Assembly (NCBI RefSeq): GCF_029525575.1
Contig: NZ_JAPDIA010000003.1
Location: forward strand, 1,356,214-1,420,213
Origin: Cohnella rhizosphaerae
GTDB lineage: Bacteria; Bacillota; Bacilli; Paenibacillales; Paenibacillaceae
Length of the DNA stretch: 64,000 bases
Reading direction: 5' to 3'
Shown: positions 50,141-60,660 of the stretch, one piece after another
Layout of the letters: every line of letters starts with the position of its first letter
Position numbering within the stretch: the stretch's first letter is position 1
Program-made: the position numbers and the translations under genes
Notes under the pieces: generated by a model
What the model was told of the DNA's origin: nothing
Databases searched by the model: none
Seen by the model: the letters and a program-made list of their open reading frames with translations, nothing else

Positions 50141-53100
50141 ATGAGAAAAACTTACCGCAGCCTGATTATGCTTCTCGTCGCAGCCCTGCTGCTCCCGTCA
50201 TTGCCGGCGGCAGCAAGAGCCGAGGCGCCTGCGCCGCTGTTCGAGGACAGCTTCGCCGGCGGGCTCGGCAACTGGGATTTGTTCGGCAGTACCGCCTGGC
50301 AGGTTCAGGGCAGCGGCGCGGAAGCGCGCCTGACGGGCACGATCGCGGGCGGCACTCCGCAGCGCGCCATCGTGAAGCCTGCCAAGCTGTCTTACGCATC
50401 GACCGACTACAACCTGACCTTCTCGGCGCAGGGGGGATCGCTTCCGCGTCATGTTCAGGTACGCGTCCGGCACGGCCTATTACTTTCTGGAGTTCAAGAA
50501 CACGAGCAGCGTGGAGCTGTGGAAGTATCCGAATTCGGCAACCGTAGAGCAAGTCGGCGCGCCGGTGCCGATCGCGCAGACGCTGCCGGGCTTCAACGTG
50601 GCCGAGCGCCATCAATACAGCCTGGAGGTCAAGGGAAGCGAGTTCAAGCTGTCGATCGACGGCGCTCTTGTAACCGTATTCACCGACGCTTCGCTGGCGG
50701 CGGGCGGCGTGGGCTTCGGGCTGAGGAGCATCGGACCGGCCGTCAACTTAAGCGTCGAGGATATCGCGGTGCTCCCAATCGTCTCCGCGCCGCCCGTTTA
50801 CGCGATCGCGCATTCGCCGCTCGCGCAGGTGCCGTACAACGCGGACCTGGCCGTTGCCTTCTCAGTCGCGGATGCGACCTACGGGACGACGACGGCCGAG
50901 ATCCACTACGGCTACGAGGACGAGGCGCCGGATCGCATCGTGTCCGCCGCGACGCTTGGCAGCGGCGCGTATTCCGGGGCAATCCCGGGGACGGCGCGGG
51001 CCGACCGGATTCATTATTACATCACCGCGCACAACGGGACGGGCGGAGAAGCGCGCTACCCGGCTACCGGCGAAGTGACGGTCGCCATCGGGGCGATCGT
51101 TCCCTACGTCAACGACTTCAATGGCGAGACGGCGAACGCGGCTCCCCCCGGGCTGGACCGTAGGCGGCGCGACGAAGGTCATTCAACTGCCGGACGGCAA
51201 CAAGGTGCTGAACCTGAACGGTTCGGGCAGCGCCAGGCTGAACCTGCCGATGTATCAGAACGCGGACAACTTCACCGTCAAGTTCAAGGTCAAGTACGAA
51301 CGCACGAGCACCGCGCTGCAAAATACGTGGCGCTTCCGCTACCGCGCGAAGGACGACAACAACAATAACGCGCTGGAGTGGGCGACGCACAACTCGAAGT
51401 ATTTTATCATGCGGAAAACGACGCTCGGCGGAAACTATTACATCGCCAACTACGTGAAGTCGCTGTTGGACGAGTGGCACGATTATGAGCTGCAGGTCAG
51501 CGGGATCACGCACAAGCTGTTCATCGACGGCGTAGAGACCGTGTCGGGCGAAGACTCCGATTCGCTCGCGCCGCTCAAGGGCTACTTCCAATGGAACGTC
51601 GTCGGCGGCATCAACCTGATGATCGACGACTTCTCGATCGAGCCGATGCTGCCCCCTTACGTCATCGACCTGCAGCCGTCGGGCAACTTCTCGGGCATCT
51701 ATGCGCCGGGCGATACGCCGGGGCTGGATCTCGCGCTCGACGCGGGCGCAGCGGCGCATACGTTCCAGATCGACTACGCCGTGCGCCGCGCCGACGGAGA
51801 CAAAGCGGTCGTGGCGATGGGGACGCGCACTTACGATCTGGCGAAGTACGAGAACGACAAGGAGATCATTCCCTTCGATCCGCAGCTCTCCGCGATCGGC
51901 ACCTATGAGGTGACGGCGGACTTCGAAGTGGACGGCGTTCCGCAGCCCGGCAAGTCGAAGAAGATGCGGTTTGCGATCGCGAAGGAAGCCGCGCCGATCC
52001 GGGAGATCGATCTGGACAACGAGAGCAAGTTCGGGCTCAACACCCACTACGCGCTCAACTGGAAAGACGACATCATCGACGGGGCCCGCAAGCTGGGCGC
52101 GCGCAGCCACCGCTCCGGCATCGTCTGGGAGGACGTCGACAAAAACGTCAAGGACGGCAGCGGCGCGACCGTTTACGATTACAGCCGGACCGATCCGACG
52201 CTCGACAAGCTGTTTTCCTACGGCTTCAACCAGATTACGGTGCTGTCGCTGGAAAAAAACGCGAACTACCAGGCGGGCATCGCGAACACGACCGCCTCGC
52301 TCAAGGCGATGGGCGACTTCGTGGCGAACACGGTCGCGAAGTACAAGGATCGCATCCGGCAATGGGAGATGCCCAACGAGCCGGAGATTTTCTCCAAGCC
52401 GTATATCCCGGCCGAGTTCGTGCAGCTGCAGAAGGTCGCCTACCTGAACATGAAAAAGGCCGATCCGAACGCGATGCTGCTCGCGGGCGACCATACGTCG
52501 AGCGTGCTCAGCGTGCTGCCGAAGGAGCTCGAGCTCGGCTCGTACGAGTTTGCGGACGCCTATTCTTACCACCCTTACGTCTACAATGCGATGCCCGACG
52601 GCAATCTGCAAAAGCTGACGGACGGCGTGAAGGGACTCGTTAACGCATACGGCGGGTGGAAGGATTATTATCTCACCGAAGGAGGGTGGCCGACGGCGAA
52701 CAGCGGCTATCCTTCGGTGTCGGAGGAGGTCCAGCGGGATTATATCGTCCGCGCCTTCCTGAACTACATGGTCACGGACCAGGTGAAGGCTTACGAATAT
52801 TACGATTACAAAAATGACGGCACGGACGACCGGTACTACGATATTTTCTGGGGGGATCACGGATAATGACGGCCGGCCGAAGCTGGCTTACGCCGCGGTG
52901 AACCAGTTGATGACCGAGCTGGATCGCGCGCGGTATGTCGGGACTTGGGATACGGGGGACCCGAACGTCGCGGTCCAGGTGTTCCTGAACGACGGCAAGC
53001 CCGTCGTCGTCGCCTGGAAGAAAGTAGACCACAAGGACGATCCGGCCGTCAAGCCGCCGACGAGCGCGATCGGGCTGCCGTTCGCGGCGGCAGGCGCGAA

Positions 53101-56100
53101 GGTGATGGACATCAATGGCGTGGAGCTGCCGGCGACGGCGGGAAGCGCCGGACTGCAGCTCGTCGTATCCGGCGCGCCGCTCTACGTGACGGGGGGCGCC
53201 GGCCGAGTTCGTCTACGCATCCGCTGCGCAGCTTGCTGCAGGTCAAGAAGCAGGAAGCGCTCGCCAAGCTGGCGCTGACGCGGGCCGCATCGAACGCGAC
53301 GCTCGTCGACGCGGACGCGGCGGAGATCGCCCGGATCGCCGCCGCGCTGCAGACGGCGACCGAGGGGGGCATCGCCGGCGGCAGGACTTGAGCAGGGCAT
53401 CAAGGATATATATGCGCTCATGGCGGAGATGGCCGGTCAGATCGAATCTGGCGACCTGATCGCCGCGCCGGGATACGTGACGCTGGAGGCGTTGTACAAC
53501 TACGCCGAGACCGCATCCGTCGCACTGGCCTACGCCAAGGGCGGCAGCGGCGCGAACGCGCTCGATTATGCCGCTGCGACGCAGGCCGCGGACGCCGCCT
53601 TCCAGAGCAAGAAGGGGAACGTCAGCGTCATGCCGGTGTCCGCGTCGGCGGTGCTGCGCATGAACCGTTACGGTCGCTTGGCGGATGCCGCGAAGGCGCG
53701 GGGCAGCTACGGCGAGAGCTACGCCTACAATCTGCTGGCGCGCGAATTCGCCGGCGCGGCGACGGGGATGATCGCCTCCGAGCCGGCCCGGTTCATCGGC
53801 GTCATGGCGAACGTCACGCCGAGCGTGTCGACCGGCGAGGCGGGCTACGCGACGCCGCTGACGCTCTCGCTCGTCAACGATACCGACGCGCCGCAGCAGG
53901 TGAAGGCCAGGCTCAAGGTGCCCGCGGACTGGGCATCCGCCCAGACCGAGACGTCCGAGGTCGAGCTCACGATTCCCGCGCATGACGCGGTAGATCGGAC
54001 CTACAACGTAAATGTGCCGCAGTCCGCGATCAAGGGACGTTACGAGGTCGCGTTCGAGATCGAGCATGGCGGCGCGCTTTTCGATACGAAAAAGGTGGAG
54101 CTGACCGTCGAGGACGGCCTTGACGTGAGACTGCTGCCGGTCGCGAAGACGATCAAGGATCTCGATATCGTCTCGGTGCAGCTGACCGGCACGTCGACGG
54201 CCGTCAAGTCGGGCACGGTCACGCTGAAGGGGCCGGACGGCGGCCTGCTCGAGCCGGTGACGACGAACGCGTTCAGCAATTTGAAGAAGGGCGACCGCCT
54301 GCAGCTGGATTTCCGGTGGACGTACCGCCAGACCGCTCCCTTCAATGAATACAAGGTCGACCTCGAGGTGGACGAAGCGTCGGACGGTCGAAGTATTTTC
54401 CACGATGCGCAGCTGCCGCTGGACTTCGATCTGATTCAGTCGGCGGGCGAGGCTGCGGTCGCGGTGGACGGGAATCTGGCGGATTGGCAGGATGCCTACC
54501 CGGTCCACCTTCGCAGGAAGGACCAGAATGCGACGGGCTACCAGGATTCGGCCAATCTCGAAGCGACGGCTTATGCCAAGTGGGCGGCGGACGGCCTGTA
54601 CGTCGCGGTCGACGTACGGGACGACGTGCACAAGCAGTCGGAGAATACCGCGAACATGTGGAAAAACGATTCCGTGCAGATCAGCCTCGATCCGCTCAAC
54701 AACCGGGAGTCTCCGTACGGGGCGGACGACGTGGAATGGAGCTTCGCGCTCGCCGACGACGGCACGCATCTGGTCAACGTCTTCAACTCGACGGCCCCGA
54801 ATCCGAACGGCGACATGAGCGGCAAGGTGCCGTTCGAAGCGGTTCGTGACGAAGCGGCGAAGCGCACGCGATACGAATTCAAGATCCCGAGCGCCTACGT
54901 CAAGGATCTGCGGCCCGCGCTTGGCGGCAAGCTTGGCTTCAATGTCGCCGTCAACGACGCCGACTACCAGAACGGCCGGGACAACTTCATTCAATGGACG
55001 CAGGGCACCGCCGATTCGAAGAACACGTCGCTGTACGACGCATTCGCGTTCGTGGACGTTCCGCTGCCGCCGGGCGGCGGAGATAATGGCGGAGACGATG
55101 GCGGCGATAACGGGGGCGACGATGACGATGGCGACGACGGCGGTTCGCCGCCCGATCAACCGACTACCGGGATCGTCGCAAGCTCGCCCGCAGCGCCTTC
55201 CGGCATCCTGACGGTATCGGCCGCGTCCCTTCAGAACGCCGCGAACGGCGTCAGCTCCGTCGAAGCGCCGGCCGGAACGACGGAGCTGCGGCTGCCGGCG
55301 GACGCGGCGGCATGGCTCGGCGCCAACAAGCTTGAGGTAAAGGCCGGCAAGCTTGTGCTGGAAATTCCGTCCGGCGTGCTCAAGCAGCTGGCGGAGCGGG
55401 TGCCTGCGGCGGACCGGCAGGGCAGCGCGCTCTCCCTTGGCTTCCTGCCGCTCAAGTCCGATGCATGGCAGGCGCTCCTTGCCGGGGCGCAGACGCCGGG
55501 GACGACCGTTCGCGCGGGCGGCGAAGCGTTCGAGCTGACCTTGTCGATCCGGACGGCAGCGGGAAGCGCGGTTCGGCTGACGAAGTTCGAAGAGTCGGTC
55601 ACGATCCGGTTCCGGATCGATCCGGCTCTGGACCCGAAGCTGTCGGCGATCTTTTACATGGCCGAAGACGGCAGGCCCGAATGGGTCGGCGGCGAGCGAG
55701 ACGACGGTTTCCTGACCGCGGAGGTCCGGCACTTCAGCGCCTATGCGATGCTCGAGGTGAAGCGGGAATTTTCCGACCTGCCGGCCGCGCATTGGGCGTA
55801 CGGCGCGGTTCGGGCGCTGGCCGCCCGCGGCATCGTCCAGGGCAGCGACACCGGCGCATTCGAGCCCGGCCGCGAGGTCACGCGCGCCGAATTCACGGCG
55901 ATGCTGGCGAAGGCGCTCAGGCTGCCGAAGCCTGCCGATACGGCGGTCCAGGCCGAGACGATCTTCGCCGACGTCCCCGCGAACGGCTGGTACGCGGAGG
56001 CGGTGTCCGCCGCTTACGGCGCAGGCATCGCTACGGGCAAGAGCGCGACGGCCTTCGATCCGGACGGCCGCCTGACGCGCGAAGAGATGGCGGTCCTGAC

Positions 56101-56344
56101 GATGAAGGCTTATCGCCTGCTGCATGGCGAGCGGCCGGTTCAAGCCGCATCGGCATACGCATCCTTATTCGCGGATGAAGCCGCCATCTCGGCTTGGGCG
56201 CTGTCCTACGTGAGGGAGACGGTGGCGCTCGGATTGACGCAAGGACGAGGCGCCGACCGGTTCGTCCCCAAAGGCACGGCGACCCGCGCCGAGGCTGCCC
56301 GAATCGTCGACAGCCTGCTCTTTCCGAACCCCAACGCTAAATAA
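50141..56344 (+). CDS. Giant SLH-anchored glycoside hydrolase (clan GH-A-like) with LamG, Ig and CBM9 modules (six frame breaks)
   Basis: Repaired protein of about 2065 residues. ATG 50141 follows AAGAAGGTGG. Order: signal peptide; LamG-like module (~35-210); Ig-like (~220-315); second LamG-like (~325-505); beta domain; TIM-barrel (~625-910) with candidate acid/base Glu in 'WEMPNEPEIF' (codon 52378-52380) and nucleophile Glu in 'YLTEGGWPTAN' (52678-52680), the GH5/GH39-type arrangement; helical and beta parts; CBM9-like domain (~1435-1640, 'VDGNLADWQDAYPVHLRRK'); Gly/Asp linker; stalk; three SLH domains (from ~55760). Breaks: G6 50431-50436, C6 51144-51149, G6 52850-52855, G6 53191-53196, CC 53221-53222, G6 53364-53369. 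A cell-wall-bound enzyme that degrades a polymer for the transporter encoded upstream. Confidence 0.8.
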
Positions 56345-56357
56345 AGAGGCACGGAAG

Positions 56358-56388
56358 GCCTCCTTGCCGCCCTTGGGCGGCGGGAGGC
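56358..56388 (+). other. GC-rich hairpin between the SLH enzyme and kinase genes
   Basis: GCCTCC-TT-GCCGCCC-TT-GGGCGGC-G-GGAGGC: two stacked stems of 6 and 7 pairs, starting 13 bp after the stop codon. There is no T-run, so it may cap the upstream mRNA or attenuate expression of the kinase pair. Confidence 0.45.
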
Positions 56389-56421
56389 TTCGGCCTGCCG
56401 AAGGAGAGGAGAGAAAAGATC

Positions 56422-58363
56422 GTGCATGGACGCTCCGGGCACAGCGCCGGATTGCTGTCTCGGCTCCGGTTGCCGATTTTCGCGCTGATCGTCGTCATCA
56501 TCGCGTTCTTCGCCACGGCGGCCAGCTACATCCTCATTCGGGTGCAGAACGATCATACGCGCGACACGGCGGAGCAATCGATGAAGTTCGTCTACCGCAA
56601 CATCTGGTACCAGTTCGATACGATGAACAACGTCGCGGCGTTTATCCTGTCCAATCCGTCGATCGAAGGGCTGCTGGAGAGCGAATATCCGGCGGCCTAC
56701 GAGGCGGCGGACGATTTTTTCGCGCTCCAGACGAATCTGCAAAATTTATCGCTGCTGTCGCTGTTGAACGGCCAAGGCGGCGGCCGGGTCCCGACCCGAT
56801 CCTATGTCGTATCCATCGCGCTCGAGCCGTCCAGCGGACTGTACGCCATGGCGCCGGATCGCTACGATCCGTCCACGGGCATTTACAAATCGATCGATCT
56901 GCGGAGCCAGGACTGGTACCGCAATCTGAGCGAAGGGAGACGGCAGGCCGAATGGTGGGGCCAGCGGGCGGGCGCCTTCAACCCGGCGATGATCTACGCG
57001 GCGCGCAAAAAAGACGAGCATCAAGGACGGCCGGCACATCGGCACCGTCGTCGTCGGGGCGGACACGGGCAGTATTCGAAGCATCTTCGAGAACGCGAAG
57101 CCGGCGAAGGGCTACCATCTGCTGCTGGACGAGAGCGACAGGGTCATCTTCAGCGAGCGTTATCCGTTTCTGACGCCGGCAGGCGAACTGCCCTACGTGA
57201 GCGCGGCTTCGGGCGCTTCGGGATCGCTGGTCCGCAAAATCGACGGCGAGCCGCACCGGGTCATGTACGAGACGTTCGCCAACGGCTGGAAGCTGCTCAC
57301 GGTCGTGCCGGAGAGCCACTTCAACCAGTATACGTTCGCAATCTCGGCCATCGGCGCGGCGACTGCGGTCGTTGCGCTGCTGATCGCGGGCTTTATTTTA
57401 AACCGGATCGTCGTCCGGGTGACCGTGCCGATCACGCGGCTCGTCGGGGCGATGCAACGCCCCGAAGTGCTGGCGTTCAAGGAGCCGCTGCCGGCGCAAA
57501 ACTCGGGTATTTACGAGGTGGATGAGCTGGGGCAGAAGTTCGCGACGATGCTGGTGACGCTCCACGGCCTGATTGAGAAGTCCTTCACAGAGGAGATCGA
57601 ACGCCGCCAGCTTCAGCTGGAGCTGCTGCAGGCGCAGATCAACCCGCACTTTTTGTACAACACCCTCGATCTGATCAATTGCCGCGCGATTTTGTCGGGC
57701 GACAAGGAGACGGGCGGGATCGTACGCGCGCTCGCCAACATGCTCCGGTACGGTCTGAACCGGGGGCAGACCTGGATCTCGCTGGAGGGCGAGATCAGGC
57801 ACGTCGAGGCGTACCTTCATATCCAGCGGCTGCTCATGGACGATCTCGCCGTCGACATTCGGGTGCCCGACGACCTGCTGAGCGCGTCCATGCTGCATTT
57901 TTGCCTGCAGCCGCTCGCGGAGAATGCCATCGTCCACGGGTTCGCCGGTCGGACGGAAGGATGTCGGATCGCCATCGAGGCGCGACTCGACGGCATCTCG
58001 CTCCGTCTTCGCGTGCAGGACAACGGCGTCGGCTGCGATGCGGAGGCGATGAACCGGATGCTGGAGGAGCGGCCGATCGAGGAAAAGGGGAATGAGGCGG
58101 ACGACCGGGGTGCGAGCGAGGCGGACGTTACGCGCGCAGCGTCGCCGGCAAAATCGCCGGCCCTCGCTTCGCCAAGCGACAAGGACCGCGGCGGCTCCGG
58201 CTACGGTACGCTGAATGTCCATCGGCGCATCCGTCTGTATTGCGGGGAGGCGTTCGGTCTGAAATACGTGCAGACGGCGGAAGGCACCTGCGTCGAGGCG
58301 GTGCTTCCGTTTCGCCCGAATCTGAATGCGGCGCCGGCACCAAGGAGGTATGAGCATGTATAA
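56422..58363 (+). CDS. YesM-type sensor histidine kinase (one frame break)
   Basis: Repaired membrane kinase of about 646 residues, GTG start. Helix 1 ('IFALIVVIIAFFATAASYIL', ~20-40), extracytoplasmic Cache-like sensor (~45-295), helix 2 ('TAVVALLIAGFILNRIVV'), HAMP, then the His-kinase box 'LQAQINPHFLYNTLDLINCR' typical of the LytS/YesM group. The ATPase part has 'LQPLAENAIVHGF' and 'VQDNGVGCD'; an Ala/Ser/Asp-rich insert (~58080-58200) separates it from the last ATPase motif 'GSGYGTLNVHRRIRLYCGE'. The A6 run at 57007-57012 carries the surplus base. Overlaps the response regulator gene by 8 bp; together they probably sense the sugar handled by this module. Confidence 0.88.
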
Positions 58364-59162
58364 GCTGCTTATCGCCGAAGACGTGAAGACGGTTCGGGAC
58401 GCGCTTGCCCGATCCGTCCCCTGGGAGCGCATCGGCATCTCGCTCCTCGGCACAGCCGAGAACGGCGAGGCGGCGCTGGCCCGGCTGGAGCGGGAGACGC
58501 CGGACCTGCTGCTGACCGATATCGGGATGCCGAAGATGAACGGTCTCGAACTGATCCAGGCGTGCAAGGCTCGCAATCCGGATATCCGCTGCATCATTTT
58601 GTCGGGACTGAACGAATTCGAGCACGCCAGGAAGGCAATCTCGCTGCAGGTACAGCACTATATATTGAAGCCGATCGATCCTGACGAAATCGCGCGGGTA
58701 TTCTCCGAGGTCGTGCGCGACCTGGGACGGGAGCGCCGTCGGAAGGAGGAACTGGCTGTGGCGGAGAGCAGGCTGCGGGACGAGCTGCCGAACCTGGCCG
58801 GAGCGCTGCCGGCAAGCGAATGGTCGGGCAGCCTGAAGAAGAAGCGCCTCGTCGAGCAGGCGATCGGTTATATCAAACAAAACTTTGCGCGCGGCGACCT
58901 CGCGCTATCGGATGTAGCGGATGCGGTCGGCCTTAGCGAGAAGTACGTGAATCTGCTCGTCAAGGAAGTGACCGGCACGACGATTAACGCGTGGATCGTC
59001 CGGCACCGTCTGGAGGAGGCGGCGCGGCTGCTCAAGGACCCGGCGAATCGCATTTACGAGATTTGCGAACGGATCGGCTATACGGACCAGGACTATTTTC
59101 GAGAGGTGTTCAAAAAGCAGTACGGCCAAACGCCGAGCGAATATCGCAACAGCCGCCTGTAG
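58356..59162 (+). CDS. YesN-type response regulator with AraC HTH
   Basis: Intact 268-residue regulator, the short form of YesN. ATG 58356 is chosen because AAGGAGG lies 7 bp upstream; ATG 58350 is too close. Receiver with 'LLIAEDVKTVRDAL', phosphoacceptor D55 in 'LLTDIGMPKMNG' and Lys in 'YILKPID'; C-terminal AraC double HTH ('LALSDVADAVGLSEKYVNLL' ... 'YEICERIGYTDQDYFREVF'). The usual ~250-residue linker of long YesN proteins is missing. Translationally coupled to the kinase gene. Probable target: the module 46.3-60.3 kb. Confidence 0.93.
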   Translation: MYKLLIAEDVKTVRDALARSVPWERIGISLLGTAENGEAALARLERETPDLLLTDIGMPKMNGLELIQACKARNPDIRCIILSGLNEFEHARKAISLQVQHYILKPIDPDEIARVFSEVVRDLGRERRRKEELAVAESRLRDELPNLAGALPASEWSGSLKKKRLVEQAIGYIKQNFARGDLALSDVADAVGLSEKYVNLLVKEVTGTTINAWIVRHRLEEAARLLKDPANRIYEICERIGYTDQDYFREVFKKQYGQTPSEYRNSRL

Positions 59163-59194
59163 CGCGGAGAGGGACGAGGAGGAGAGGAATCAGC

Positions 59195-60299
59195 GTGAAC
59201 GGGAATGGAATTTGGAATCGGGATCAGGCAGATGAAGCTGCGCGAAGCGTTTACCGTTATATGATGCACAGCAAGCCGGCGCAGTGGGGTGGACATGAAT
59301 GGACCGACTGGGCGATGAACGCGGACCGGTGGGATTGGAATGCGGGCGTGGGCGTGATCGCCGCAGCGGAATTCGCGGGGGTGACGGGGGGACGAGGGGA
59401 TTCTCAGCGAGATCGAGGCGTGGGTTCAGCGCAATATCGGACAGTCCAAGGCGATTCTGGTTATTAATTCGATCGCGCCGTTTGCCGTGTTCCCGCTGCT
59501 GCATCGCATGACGGGACGGGAGGTGTACGCGGAAAAGGCCGGCGAAGTGGCCCGGTGGCTGATCGAAGAAGCGCCGCGCACGAAAAACGGCGCATTCGAG
59601 CATACGGTGACGGAGAAGGCATCGTTCAGCGAGCAGATCTGGGCGGACACGATCTTCATGGCCGTTCTGTTCCTCGCCCGGACCGCTCGAATGAAGGGTG
59701 ACGGCCGGATCGCGCTCGAAGCGCTGCGGCAGGTCCGGCTTCATCTCGAAGCGCTGCAGGACGAGGAGACGGGGCTGCTGTTCCATGGCTGGGACTGCGA
59801 GGCGGGGAACTGGATGTCGGGCGCCCGCTGGAATCGGGCGAACGCTTGGATCGCAGTCGGCGTCCCGATGATCGTGGCGGAGACGGAGGCGCTGTGCGGA
59901 GACGACGCGCTGCTCGCGGATGTGAAGCGGCGCTATGCGCGGCTGGCCGAAGCGCTCGTTAGGATGCAGGGGGCCGACGGTTTGTGGCCGACGGTGCTCG
60001 ACCGTCCCGGCTTCTACGCGGAGACGTCGGGCTCCGCCGGCATCGCCTGCGGATTGTACAAAGCGGCGCGCATGGGGCTTGTGCCGGAGGCGCTGTCGGC
60101 ACACGCCGACCGGGCGGTGCCGGCCGTGCTCGCGGCGATCGGTCCGGACGGCGCCGTCGGGGGCGTCTCCGGCGGCACGCCGGTGCTGGAGAGCGTCGAG
60201 GCGTACGGCGAGGTGCCGATTTTCCCGACGCTGTACGGACAAGGGCTGACGCTGCTGCTGTTGGCGGAGGTGTCGGCGGGAGCGGGCGAGGGGAAGTAG
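59195..60299 (+). CDS. GH105/GH88 unsaturated uronyl hydrolase, YteR/YesR-like (one frame break)
   Basis: Repaired cytoplasmic enzyme of about 367 residues with an (alpha/alpha)6 barrel. GTG 59195 follows GAGGAGGAGAGG. Motifs of the family: 'DRWDWNAGVG', 'SEQIWADTIFMAVLFLAR' with the catalytic-type Asp, 'GLLFHGWDCEAGNWMSGARW' and 'RANAWIAVGVPMI'. The G6 run at 59386-59391 carries the surplus base. The family removes the unsaturated uronic acid left by polysaccharide lyases, by hydration of its double bond. This fits a rhamnogalacturonan- or other uronate-degrading pathway with the lyase-like proteins of this region. Confidence 0.87.
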
Positions 60300-60316
60300 A
60301 ACGCGTATAGGCAGCC

Positions 60317-60355
60317 AAAAACGAGAGACTTCGCGGCGGCGAAGTCTCTCGTTTT
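60317..60355. terminator. Bidirectional intrinsic terminator
   Basis: Sixteen-pair stem AAACGAGAGACTTCGC / GCGAAGTCTCTCGTTT with an A-run before and a T-run after, 17 bp past the GH105 stop. It can stop transcripts from both this gene and the convergent GH106-like gene. Confidence 0.92.
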
Positions 60356-60384
60356 GGTGGTGCCGGACTGGATACTCGCTCGTC

Positions 60385-60660
60385 GCGGGTGGCTGTAAAG
60401 TAACTTTTTGCTCTTACAGCCCATATTGCGCTCCGTACGGCCGTTCTAAAGTAACTTTTTTACTCTTAGAGCGCACATTGTGCTCGGCGAGGCTATTGTA
60501 AAGTAACTTTTTGCTCTTACAGCCCACATTTTGCTCGAAGCGGCCGCTGTAAAGTAACTTTTTTGCGCTTACAGCTCATATTGGGCTCGAAGCGGCCGTT
60601 GTAAAGTAACTTTTTGCGCTTACAGCCCAACTTGTGCTTGGTGCTGCGACTGTAACATCA
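60385..60660. repeat. Array 5: five and a half copies of a 51/52-bp hairpin unit
   Basis: GTAAC-T5/6 cores lie at 60400, 60451, 60503, 60554 and 60606: steps of 51 or 52 bp, the extra base being one more T in the loop. Units read CTGTAAAGTAAC, T5-6, GCTCTTACAGCCCA, then a variable tail with GCTCG and CGGCCG. The second unit has left arm TTCTAA and right arm TTAGAG where the others have CTGTAA and TTACAG: a G-C pair replaced by C-G, which is compensatory. The last partial unit overlaps the 3' end of the GH106-like gene. The core is shared with array 2. Confidence 0.93.

Noticed and set aside
691..59391. Programmed ribosomal frameshifting as explanation of the broken genes
   Set aside because: Thirty-five sites in unrelated genes, all of one type and mostly in homopolymers, without common stimulatory structures, fit sequence error much better.
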